A DNA stretch of 64,000 nucleotides, from contig NZ_LMSD01000001.1 in assembly GCF_001428045.1 (NCBI RefSeq), positions 62,001-126,000 of the forward strand, read 5' to 3'. Below, piece by piece: positions 36,089-43,926 of the stretch (positions within the stretch are counted from its first letter, which is position 1; every line of letters starts with the position of its first letter). The stretch comes from Paenibacillus sp. Soil750. Lineage in GTDB: Bacteria > Bacillota > Bacilli > Paenibacillales > NBRC-103111. The notes beneath the pieces were generated by a model that was not told the origin of the DNA, ran no database searches, and saw only the letters and a list, made by a program, of their open reading frames with translations. A program made the translations under genes and the position numbers.

Positions 36089-37120
36089 ATGGAGAATGTT
36101 CTACAGCATTTGAAAAACCTTGGCTTCACGGATTTGGAAGCGAAGTGTCTGCACGTACTAGCAGTGAGTGGTACGCAAACTGGCTATGAAATCGCCAAGG
36201 GGCTTGGCGTATCGCGTTCGAACGTATATGCAGCTTTACAAAAGCTCGCAGAAAAGGGCGCAGTGCTCACGAGTCATGGTGAACCCACCGTATATCAAAG
36301 CGTGCCGATTGAGGAAATCGGCGAGCGAATGGAAGCGGAGCTGCAAGCCTCCATCCGTTATGTGAAAGAGCATCTGCCCAAGCAAGAGACGCATATGTCG
36401 GAGTATTTCAGCTTGGAGGGTGAAACCAAGGTTATCGAACGTATCCGTTCGGAGCTTAGGAGAGCGAAGGAGGAGGCGTTCTGTGATCTGTCTCCAGAGG
36501 AAGCGAAGCTGCTGAGGGATGATATCCGCGAGGTGTCTGCACAGGGCGTGCGTGTCATCGTCATGCCGACGCGCGATGCGGGAACTGGATTCTACCCATT
36601 TGCACGTAAACGGGGCGAGGGTCTGAAGGGGCAGCAGGGGCGTAAATTCGCGATACTTATTGATCGTAAGCTAGCGATTATTGGCACGCGTGGCGTCGAA
36701 GATCCCACGGTGGCGATGATAACCGAGCATCCTGCGATGGTGGAGTTGTTGTATAATCATTTTTGCAGTAGTGTCGTGTTACAGGAGCTTCAGCAAGATA
36801 TGGGTACGAAGCTTGAGGATAAATACGGCAAAAATTTCAAGAAAATCATACAAAAACAAATAGATGGAAAAGTACCTGAACCCAAGAAATCGGATGAGGG
36901 CAAAGTGGTTGCGCTTAAGCTCCATGCGGGCAATGAGATTGCCGGAGAGCTCGGACATCTTGATGAGGGCGTATCTGGCGGAGAGCTTTTAATTGATGAG
37001 AGCGCTAGAGAAGATAATCCTGAAAAGTTGGAACAAGGAAAGTCTGAACAAGGGATGCCTGAACAAGAAAAGCTGGAACAAAGAAAGTCTGGACAAGGAA
37101 AGAGGAAAAAGAAGAAATGA
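36089..37120 (+). CDS. TrmB-like regulator with a repetitive basic tail
   Basis: 343 residues. N-terminal winged helix of the TrmB family (EIAKGLGVSRSNVYAALQKLAEKGAV), a central phospholipase D-like domain (residues about 110-235, RDAGTGFYPF...LAIIGTRG) as in TrmBL regulators, then a low-complexity tail. From about residue 314 a pentapeptide repeat (LEQGK, SEQGM, PEQEK, LEQRK, SGQGK) runs into RKKKK. GAGGGGGG precedes the ATG. It overlaps the HD hydrolase gene by 4 nt. It probably senses a sugar or nucleotide; the tail may bind nucleic acid or membrane. Confidence 0.85.
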   Translation: MENVLQHLKNLGFTDLEAKCLHVLAVSGTQTGYEIAKGLGVSRSNVYAALQKLAEKGAVLTSHGEPTVYQSVPIEEIGERMEAELQASIRYVKEHLPKQETHMSEYFSLEGETKVIERIRSELRRAKEEAFCDLSPEEAKLLRDDIREVSAQGVRVIVMPTRDAGTGFYPFARKRGEGLKGQQGRKFAILIDRKLAIIGTRGVEDPTVAMITEHPAMVELLYNHFCSSVVLQELQQDMGTKLEDKYGKNFKKIIQKQIDGKVPEPKKSDEGKVVALKLHAGNEIAGELGHLDEGVSGGELLIDESAREDNPEKLEQGKSEQGMPEQEKLEQRKSGQGKRKKKK

Positions 37121-37767
37121 TGGAACAACAACGGATACTACTCGCGGCGGAGACGCTCGTGAAGGAGAAGCTAGAGCGCGATAGCAGCGGCCACGATTGG
37201 TGGCATATTTATCGCGTGGTGCAGACGACGAAGCGCATTGCCGCCCAAGAGGGCGCTGATTGCTTCGTCTGCGAGCTTGCGGCGTTGCTTCACGACGTTG
37301 TCGACGAGAAGCTCAACGCCGATCCAGCTGCGGCGCAGCGCGAGCTGGAGGCTTGGCTCGCCGCCAGCGGCACGCCGGCGGCGCAGGTAGAGCACGTGCT
37401 GGAGATTATCAGCACGATGTCGTTCAAGGGCGGCGCGCGTCCGCCAATGCGCACGCTGGAGGGCCAGGTCGTGCAGGATGCCGACCGGTTGGATGCCATT
37501 GGCGCGGTGGGCATCTCGCGCGTGTTTGCTTATTCGGGCTGGAAAGGCCGCCCGATTCATGATCCTTCTGTCATCGCGCGCGAGCAGATGACAGAGGCGG
37601 AATATCGCGGGGGCAATGACACTGCGATTAATCACTTTTATGAGAAGCTCCTCAAGCTGAAGGAGCTTATGAATACGGCCTACGCGAGGCAGCTCGCGGA
37701 GGAGCGGCATCGCTTCATGGAGCTGTATCTGCAGCAGTTTTATGCAGAGTGGGAAGGCGAGCGATAA
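37117..37767 (+). CDS. HD-domain phosphohydrolase, YedJ-like
   Basis: 216 residues overlapping the TrmB gene (ATGA). HD motif pattern HDWWHIYRV near residue 26, ALLHDVVDEK, and the later QDADRLDAIGAVGISRVFAYSGWKGRPIHDP that typifies the YedJ/YpgQ group of metal-dependent phosphohydrolases. Cytoplasmic. Substrate unknown; (p)ppGpp- or nucleotide-type substrates are plausible for the fold. The first two thirds are GC-rich. Confidence 0.88.
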   Translation: MMEQQRILLAAETLVKEKLERDSSGHDWWHIYRVVQTTKRIAAQEGADCFVCELAALLHDVVDEKLNADPAAAQRELEAWLAASGTPAAQVEHVLEIISTMSFKGGARPPMRTLEGQVVQDADRLDAIGAVGISRVFAYSGWKGRPIHDPSVIAREQMTEAEYRGGNDTAINHFYEKLLKLKELMNTAYARQLAEERHRFMELYLQQFYAEWEGER

Positions 37768-37780
37768 GATTGCTTATTGG

Positions 37781-37806
37781 GGGAGCCGACAATGGCTCTC
37801 TTTTTC
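37781..37806 (+). terminator. Terminator of the TrmB/HD operon
   Basis: GGGAGCC/GGCTCTC arms (one wobble pair), a GACAAT loop, then TTTTT. Confidence 0.8.
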
Positions 37807-37937
37807 GTGGTTTCTTATAGTGGGCGTACAGAATGCAGTTGCATCCATCATATGGTTGCTGTCATTCCGCGTCCGTCACCATTACCCCGCCGTAATCTGC
37901 CACCATCACCCCATCACCCCAGCCAACCACATTGGCG

Positions 37938-38128
37938 ATTAAATGGATTTACTCCAGTTATTTATGCAGGATTCTCCCATCTACAACAATTAACTGGATT
38001 TCCTACAGCTAATCCAAGCCAATTAGATGGAAATGAGGAAATCTGGCGAAATTAACTACATATTTTCCATTTAAATTCCAAATTAAGTGAGAAAGTACAA
38101 AATTAGCTGCGTAAAATCCACTTATTTT
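37938..38128. repeat. Intergenic stem-loop array, copy B of a dispersed family
   Basis: About 190 bp with five 25-nt units: 37938-37964, 37988-38013, 38030-38055, 38050-38079 and 38101-38128. The second shares TGGATTTCCTACAG with copy C (45318-45344). The stretch TCTGGCGAAATTAACTACA at 38042-38060 pairs with a near-identical stretch in copy A. C-rich repeats (CACCCCATCACCCC) precede it. A perfect TTTGTTT-G-AAACAAA palindrome lies at 38177-38191 beyond it. No gene is seen between 37768 and 38336. Confidence 0.7.
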
Positions 38129-38336
38129 GTGCGTAGGGGAGTGTGATTGTTACGGAAGAGGAGGAAAGGAGTTTGATTTGTTTGAAACAAACAGGAGTCA
38201 CTGAGGCGGATAATTGTACATGTTGCGAGCCAGTCTGACCCCAATTCCTCCCCCACCAACACCCCTCCCACCTTTCTTTCCAAAATGTGATAAAATAGAA
38301 AGAATGATTCATCAACCTCACGAGGAAAGAGATGTT

Positions 38337-39596
38337 ATGACGATGAAAAAAGAAGCAAAGTATATAGCAACGGTTTCACTTGGTGTTATGGGCGCGGGCT
38401 TTCTGGCTACGCTGCCAACAGCCGTGTCCTCCACCGTATGGGGCACTTTCCTGCAAGGTGGGTTCGAGGCAGGGGTTGTCGGCGGCTTGGCTGACTGGTT
38501 CGCAGTTAGCGCCCTTTTCCGTCATCCGCTTGGCATTCCCATCCCGCACACGGCGCTGCTGCCGAACAATCGGGAGAAGATTACGAAGGCGCTCGTCTCC
38601 ACCGTACAGAATGAGCTGCTCTCCAAAGAAACCATTCGCGCACGTTTGCAGCAAATCCGTTTCTTGGAGCGGGGCCTAGAACTGGCAGACAAGCAGCTGG
38701 ATAATACGTCCTTGCACAAAGGGCTCACGGCGCTAGCGAAACAAGCGCTTCAAGCGATTGACCTAGAGAAATTAACACCTCTCCTAGCAGAGGAAATACA
38801 TAAAGCGCTCCAAGACGTTGATACTAGCCGACTCGTACGCACCATTGTGGAAAGCATCGAAGATGGCGGCTATGACGGCAAAACGTTCGATTTTGTCCTA
38901 GACAAAGTAGCGGCCTGGGCAATTAAAGCAGACACACGTGATCAGCTGGGGGCTATGGCGATCAAAGCGTTTGAAGGCTTGCAGTCGAATGGCTTCATGG
39001 CTTTTGCCGTGAACGCGTTTATTGGTATGGTGAACGAGGAGAAAATTGGCGGAATTATTCAGAATTTTGTACTCAGCTACATCGAGCAAATGCGCACGAA
39101 AAACCACCCGCGCAGGGAATCTGTGCTCACGTTTATCCGGAGCGAACTGCACAAGTTAGAGCGTAATCCACAGCTGTTAGCAGAGCTAGAAAAACTGAAA
39201 ACGAAGCTTCCTGAGCTGTTCGACCTCGATGAGAAGTTAGCGCATTTACTAACTAAACTAAAAGAAAAAGCGGAAGCCTTCATCGATGAGCCCGACTTTG
39301 TTCCTCAGCATGTGGTGCCCATTATACGCAAAATGCTTACATCCATTCGCGAAAACCCTGATATGCTGCACAAGGGTGAAGACTGGATTCAAGAGCAGAT
39401 CGCGTCCTATGTGGAACAAAATCACAGTAAAATTGGCCAACTGGTGAAAGAGAACCTAGACAAACTCGACAACGAGAAGTTGACGGTGCTCATGGAAGAG
39501 AAGATCGGCAGCGATCTACAATGGATTCGGGTGAATGGTGCGATTTGTGGATTCATCATTGGGTTAGGCTTGGCAGGCTTGAAAATGTTATTCTAA
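38337..39596 (+). CDS. DUF445 family membrane protein
   Basis: 419 residues from the ATG at 38337 (GAGGAAAGAG upstream). The longer frame back to 38214 would start in low-complexity PPPPTPLPP and lacks a ribosome site. Two N-terminal helices (about residues 15-60, GGFEAGVVGGLADWFAVSALF), a long alpha-helical stretch with heptad-like patterns and a C-terminal helix. COG2733-type, known from spore and envelope contexts but undefined. An extended -10 (TGTGATAAAAT) lies 40 nt upstream of the start. Confidence 0.85.
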   Translation: MTMKKEAKYIATVSLGVMGAGFLATLPTAVSSTVWGTFLQGGFEAGVVGGLADWFAVSALFRHPLGIPIPHTALLPNNREKITKALVSTVQNELLSKETIRARLQQIRFLERGLELADKQLDNTSLHKGLTALAKQALQAIDLEKLTPLLAEEIHKALQDVDTSRLVRTIVESIEDGGYDGKTFDFVLDKVAAWAIKADTRDQLGAMAIKAFEGLQSNGFMAFAVNAFIGMVNEEKIGGIIQNFVLSYIEQMRTKNHPRRESVLTFIRSELHKLERNPQLLAELEKLKTKLPELFDLDEKLAHLLTKLKEKAEAFIDEPDFVPQHVVPIIRKMLTSIRENPDMLHKGEDWIQEQIASYVEQNHSKIGQLVKENLDKLDNEKLTVLMEEKIGSDLQWIRVNGAICGFIIGLGLAGLKMLF

Positions 39597-39621
39597 GCGA
39601 CAACGTGGGGGATGAGAGAGC

Positions 39622-40461
39622 TTGATCGAGATTAAGGGAGTCAGCAAGACGTTCGTTCAGCGCATCGGGGGCAGCTATAAGGCGTTGGATGACATCACAT
39701 TGACGATAAATAAAGGGGAGTTCGTCTCGCTGCTGGGTCCTTCAGGCTGTGGGAAATCGACGGTTCTGAACCTAGTAGCGGGGTTTGATACGCAATCCGA
39801 AGGCATCATTCAGGTCAATGGGAAAAAGGTAACAGGCGCTGGAGCGGATCGCGTCGTTGTTTTTCAAGAGCATGGGTTGTTCCCATGGCTGACGGTTCTA
39901 GACAATGTCGCCTTCGGCCTCAAGCAGAAGGGAATTGCGAAGAAAGAGCGTCACGAGATGGCGATGGAGCAGATCAAATCTGTGCATCTAAGCCGGTTCG
40001 CGGATCGATATCCGCATGAGCTTTCAGGCGGGATGAAACAGCGGGCAGCGATTGCCAGAGCGCTCGCGATGGATCCGGAAATTTTGCTGATGGACGAGCC
40101 CTTCGCGGCATTAGACGAGCAAACACGCCTTATTTTGCATAAAGAATTGGAAGAAATATGGATGCGTACGCGCAAAACGATTCTCTTCATTACCCACAAT
40201 ATTCGCGAAGCGGTCATCCTGTCGGATCGGGTTCTGGTGATGTCCACACGTCCTGGCACGATCAAGAAGGAGTTCTCTGTCAAAGCAGCGAGACCTCGCG
40301 ATAGCAGCGATTCCGTGCTCCACCATATGGAGGCGTTGATTATGGACGCACTCGCGGATGAGCTGGAGAAAGTTGTGAGAGAGGAGACTGGCGATGAGTA
40401 CAGCATTAAGAAGAACGATTTTTCTGGTAATGCTTCTGATAGCTTGGGAGGCGGGATATAG
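39622..40461 (+). CDS. ABC importer ATP-binding protein, SsuB/TauB-like
   Basis: 279 residues from a TTG start. Walker A GPSGCGKS, signature LSGGMKQR, Walker B ILLMDEPFAALDE and H-loop ITHNIREA, typical of nitrate/sulfonate/taurine importers. The extra C-terminal 60 residues (KKEFSVKAARPRD...) match SsuB/TauB members. The permease gene starts inside this frame (68-nt overlap, different frame). Substrate class is sulfonate-, nitrate- or pyrimidine-precursor-like; not decidable here. Confidence 0.87.
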   Translation: MIEIKGVSKTFVQRIGGSYKALDDITLTINKGEFVSLLGPSGCGKSTVLNLVAGFDTQSEGIIQVNGKKVTGAGADRVVVFQEHGLFPWLTVLDNVAFGLKQKGIAKKERHEMAMEQIKSVHLSRFADRYPHELSGGMKQRAAIARALAMDPEILLMDEPFAALDEQTRLILHKELEEIWMRTRKTILFITHNIREAVILSDRVLVMSTRPGTIKKEFSVKAARPRDSSDSVLHHMEALIMDALADELEKVVREETGDEYSIKKNDFSGNASDSLGGGI

Positions 40462-41158
40462 GATCTTCGGCTGGGGATGGAAATTCCCTTCGGTTTCCCA
40501 GACACTGCAAGCTTTCTATGACGGCATCGTGCATGGGGAGCTGCTGCAGGCTGCTGGAGCGAGTATGCTGCGGCTGCTCATTTCCTTTGCTTTATCACTC
40601 GCGATAGGGACGACGTTAGGCTTTCTATTTGCTAGATATCGCTTGCTCGATGACACGCTAGGCTTCTTAGTCGTTTCCTTGCAGACAATTCCGAGTATTG
40701 CTTGGTTGCCTTTTGCTATTATTTGGTTCGGATTAAACGAAACCTCCGTTATTTTCATCACGACACTTGGAGCTACTTGGACGATGGCATTGGCAAGCCG
40801 TACAGGGATCAAGAATATCCCGCCGATTTATTTGCGCGCCGCTCAGACGATGGGGACGGGGAATGGCTTTAACCTGTTCCTTCAGGTCATGATTCCGGCT
40901 GCTTTCCCTCATTTGATTAACGGTGTACGTACAGCATGGGCATTTGCTTGGCGGGCTCTTGTAGCGGGTGAGTTGATTGCCAAAGGAGCGGGGTTAGGTC
41001 AGCTTTTACAGGATGGGCGTAATCTCGGTGACACCTCGCTGATGCTCTGTATCGTCATTATTATCGCTGTACTAGGCACGGTTTCAGACCATTTCTGTTT
41101 CAAAAAACTAGAAGATAAAGTGCTAGAGCGCTACGGCCTCGCTGGCTCCAAGTCGTAG
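40394..41158 (+). CDS. ABC importer permease, SsuC/TauC-like
   Basis: 254 residues, six helices, with the binding-protein-dependent transport motif (AAQTMGTGNGFNLFLQVMIPAAFP, about residue 155) and a typical N-terminal PSVSQTLQAFYDGIVHG. GAGGAG lies 9 nt before the ATG, inside the ATPase gene. The lipoprotein gene follows 13 bp after its stop. Confidence 0.89.
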   Translation: MSTALRRTIFLVMLLIAWEAGYRIFGWGWKFPSVSQTLQAFYDGIVHGELLQAAGASMLRLLISFALSLAIGTTLGFLFARYRLLDDTLGFLVVSLQTIPSIAWLPFAIIWFGLNETSVIFITTLGATWTMALASRTGIKNIPPIYLRAAQTMGTGNGFNLFLQVMIPAAFPHLINGVRTAWAFAWRALVAGELIAKGAGLGQLLQDGRNLGDTSLMLCIVIIIAVLGTVSDHFCFKKLEDKVLERYGLAGSKS

Positions 41159-41171
41159 GGGAGTGGGCGTG

Positions 41172-42197
41172 ATGACAAGGCGCATTAAAGTACTTCTGCT
41201 GTTACTCTTCGCTATAACACTCCTGAGTGCCTGTGAGGAAAAGTTGACAGCTTCCGGTAAACCACAAGTCGTTAGAGTTGGTGTGTTCAAAAATGTGACC
41301 CATGCCGCCGCCTACATCGCGCTGGAAAAAGGTTACTTTGCCCGCGAATGGGGCGACGAAGTCAAGATTGAAGTGACACCTTTCGATAACGGTTCCGATC
41401 TGTCTATCGCGATGGCGACGGGTGATATCGACGTAGGATTCGTAGGTCCAGGACCTGCGACGACTTTTTTTCTGAAAAGCGGTAATTTCCGCGTGGTCTC
41501 CGGATCCAATAACGGCGGTGCCGTGTTGGTTGCGAGATCGGACGCAGGTATCCAGACGACCGCAGACTTGCGAGATAAAACCATCGCGATCCCAGCCAAA
41601 GGGAATACGAACGAAATTTCACTGCGTTTGCTGCTTCAGCAAGCAGGCATTTCGCTCGGAAGAGGCAAGGAGAACGCACATCTCATCGTCCGCTCACCAG
41701 CGGATACGCTGATCTCTTTCCGTCAGAAAGAAATCGATGCTGCCTTAGTCCCTGAACCATGGGGAACTCAGATTGAGAAGGCTGGGCTTGGTAAAGTCGT
41801 TGCCGATTGGCAGGCGATCCCGCCTAACAATGGCGACTATCCAACGGTTATTATGGTGGCCAGCGATACGTTTATCGCCAAGCATCGTGACATTGTGAAG
41901 GGCGCGATTAAGGCTAATCTGGACGGCATTACGTTCATTCAAAGCAGCCCTGAGCAAGCATACGATCTGATTAATAACCAGCTGAAGAAATACAGCGGCA
42001 AGGGCATGGACAAAAGCTTGATTAAAGCCTCGCTTAGCCGCCTCAAGCTGACTACTGACGTTAATGTCAAAGTGATGGAAGAGATGGCGAAGGTGTCTAT
42101 CGGCGCTAGATATATCAAAGGTATTAAGCCAGAGGAGCTGGATCTTAGCCGGTTTGTGGATCTCTCCATGCTTTCCGAAGTTAAGGCTGGGAAATAA
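41172..42197 (+). CDS. Substrate-binding lipoprotein, SsuA/TauA-like
   Basis: 341 residues; the ATG at 41172 has GGGGAG 9 nt upstream (GTG starts exist three and one codons earlier). An LSAC lipobox lipidates Cys21. Periplasmic-binding fold of the NMT1/SsuA family: VGVFKNVTHAAAYIALEKGYF, then GDIDVGFVGPGPATTFF, and ALVPEPWGTQIEKAG. Binds the ligand of the preceding ABC importer. Ligand unknown. Operon order ATPase-permease-binding protein. Confidence 0.9.
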   Translation: MTRRIKVLLLLLFAITLLSACEEKLTASGKPQVVRVGVFKNVTHAAAYIALEKGYFAREWGDEVKIEVTPFDNGSDLSIAMATGDIDVGFVGPGPATTFFLKSGNFRVVSGSNNGGAVLVARSDAGIQTTADLRDKTIAIPAKGNTNEISLRLLLQQAGISLGRGKENAHLIVRSPADTLISFRQKEIDAALVPEPWGTQIEKAGLGKVVADWQAIPPNNGDYPTVIMVASDTFIAKHRDIVKGAIKANLDGITFIQSSPEQAYDLINNQLKKYSGKGMDKSLIKASLSRLKLTTDVNVKVMEEMAKVSIGARYIKGIKPEELDLSRFVDLSMLSEVKAGK

Positions 42198-42212
42198 GAT
42201 CAGGGAAATGAG

Positions 42213-42258
42213 AAAGAGCTCGTCACACCCGCACTTAGCGGATGAAGACGAGCTCTTT
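42213..42258. terminator. Bidirectional terminator after the SsuA-like gene and bactofilin
   Basis: 12-bp perfect arms (AAAGAGCTCGTC) around a CCGC/GCGG inner stem; serves the convergent genes on both sides. Confidence 0.85.
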
Positions 42259-42273
42259 GTATATAATGCTGCT

Positions 42274-42726
42274 CTAATTCCCACCAGAAGCAGCTTGTTG
42301 CTCACTTTTTTGCTGCTTGTGCGCCTTGGCATCGATGACCTTGCCGCCTCCGCTTTTATCATTTTGCACCGCAGCTGCATTCATCGCACTACTTCCCTGG
42401 AAGATGCCACCCTCCTCGATAATGAAGGACCGCACATCAATATTTCCAATTAAGACCCCAGAGCTTGTCACGATCAATTTGCCTTTGGTATAAATGTTGC
42501 CTTTCACTTTGCCGGCTACGATCACATCGCGTGCGTGGATATTCGATTGGACGACAGCGTTTTCACCAATGGTGATGTCACCGGCACATTCAATGTCACC
42601 GTTCATTTGACCCTCAATGCGAAGGCTGGCTTCGGACATTATTTTGCCTTCACAGATCGTACTGGCGCCAATCAGCGTGTCTGTACTTTTCGTATCAATT
42701 CGTTTTAATTTCGAGCTTCCAATCAT
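42274..42726 (-). CDS. Bactofilin (DUF583), first copy
   Basis: 150 residues. Right-handed beta-helix polymer-forming domain over about residues 15-110, with the repeated pattern GDITIGENAVVQSN, ARDVIVAGKVKGNI and GSLIGNIDVRSFIIEEGGIFQG. An acidic, Gln/Gly-rich tail follows. Bactofilins self-assemble without nucleotide and form scaffolds for cell-shape and cell-wall enzymes. It overlaps the stop of the upstream M23 gene by 4 nt (ATGA). The second copy at 60846 is the same length. Confidence 0.92.
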   Translation of the reverse strand: MIGSSKLKRIDTKSTDTLIGASTICEGKIMSEASLRIEGQMNGDIECAGDITIGENAVVQSNIHARDVIVAGKVKGNIYTKGKLIVTSSGVLIGNIDVRSFIIEEGGIFQGSSAMNAAAVQNDKSGGGKVIDAKAHKQQKSEQQAASGGN

Positions 42727-43739
42727 TTACGTTCATCCTTTCGATCTGAAATGAGATAAGGTTTAGGGTCAATCTGGATACCGTTTTTATGAACTTCATA
42801 ATGAAGATGGGAGCCCGTGCTGCGTCCAGTAGAACCAACGAGACCGATATGCTGACCTTTTGTTACAGATTCTCCTCGTTTTACCAATATTTTATTCAAA
42901 TGCATATACTCCGTTTCAATACCTCTGCCGTGATCAACGATGATATAGTTGCCGTGTTCGCCATCAAAGCCCACTGCAATGACTTTTCCTGCGGCAGTTA
43001 CATAGACTGGATCATTGTATTCACCATCGATATCATAGCCTGTATGCATGGAGGGCCTGAATGTAAAAGGATCTATACGGATGCCGAAGCCGGAAGTAAT
43101 GCTGTGCGAAGCGATGGGCCATAGTGTAGGCGTAATACTGCGTAAGTGTTCAGCCTCTTTAATTTTGGCTTCGGATTCATTTAGATTGACGAGGAGTTCA
43201 TTAATATCGCCAACTAAAGAAAAAAGCCCTTGCTTCGTGTTGCTAACGAGGGTAGATACTTCATCCGTAGTGATAGGTACATCGCTACCACCAATATCAA
43301 CATTCGTTCCATTCACGGGCTTAGAGCTCGGGGTGCTTGCTACTTTTTTGCTTGTCCCGTTTACGGTTTCTGGTTGACTCATGAGTTCTATCACATGATC
43401 TATTTTCTTAATTTCCTCTAGCTTTACCTTAAATTCATCGGCCTGCTGAGCGAGATCAATCAAATCAATTTGCAACTGCTCAATTTCACTTGTTTTATGT
43501 GTAATTTGATCAACCAACTGACGTTCTTGTCCATCGAAAGCTTGCTGCATGCTGTTTTGAGTTTGATGAGATTGGGTATTCATGATATAAATCGTCAGGA
43601 AAAACCCGATCAGCACAAGTAGGATCACACTAGGTACAATATACAAACTGCTGTGTGGAAGCTTGAACCTCACCGTACGGCGGTTGGCACCCGGAATGAT
43701 CATGAAGGTGAGTTCTTTTTTACCCCAAATGAATTTCAA
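42723..43739 (-). CDS. Membrane-anchored M23 (LytM-type) peptidase, first copy
   Basis: 338 residues from a TTG start (GGAGGA upstream). One membrane helix at about residues 33-53, a coiled coil (about 55-125), then a C-terminal M23 metallo-endopeptidase. Zinc ligands are His232 and Asp236 (HTGYD) and His313 in the HLH motif at 311-313. It should hydrolyse or sense peptidoglycan cross-bridges on the outer face of the membrane. The adjacent bactofilin is its likely scaffold. Confidence 0.92.
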   Translation of the reverse strand: MKFIWGKKELTFMIIPGANRRTVRFKLPHSSLYIVPSVILLVLIGFFLTIYIMNTQSHQTQNSMQQAFDGQERQLVDQITHKTSEIEQLQIDLIDLAQQADEFKVKLEEIKKIDHVIELMSQPETVNGTSKKVASTPSSKPVNGTNVDIGGSDVPITTDEVSTLVSNTKQGLFSLVGDINELLVNLNESEAKIKEAEHLRSITPTLWPIASHSITSGFGIRIDPFTFRPSMHTGYDIDGEYNDPVYVTAAGKVIAVGFDGEHGNYIIVDHGRGIETEYMHLNKILVKRGESVTKGQHIGLVGSTGRSTGSHLHYEVHKNGIQIDPKPYLISDRKDERK

Positions 43740-43926
43740 CAGATCCTCCTCCCTTTCCGTAACCTAACAATGTCCCCCTTCTTGTTTACGATTGTATTCC
43801 TCAGTTGGGTGAGTCATGCCTAATTTCTCTGAAATGGGGGATGATGGTAAGGAAGTGAGTTCAACTTTTCCCTCCTTAGTAACGTCTATGAAATATCAAC
43901 TACACATGAAAGTGAAGGGAGTACGG

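Noticed and set aside
37171..37710. 179-codon antisense frame opposite the HD-domain gene
   Set aside because: Same GC-rich shadow effect; no ribosome site, no motif.
38214..38336. N-terminal extension of the DUF445 gene
   Set aside because: Proline-rich low-complexity translation, no ribosome site, and it overlaps the candidate promoter; the ATG at 38337 is better.
43816..43926. N-terminal extension of the propeller lipoprotein
   Set aside because: It would put a signal peptide after 37 polar residues; the ATG at 43927 has a good ribosome site and starts the signal peptide.
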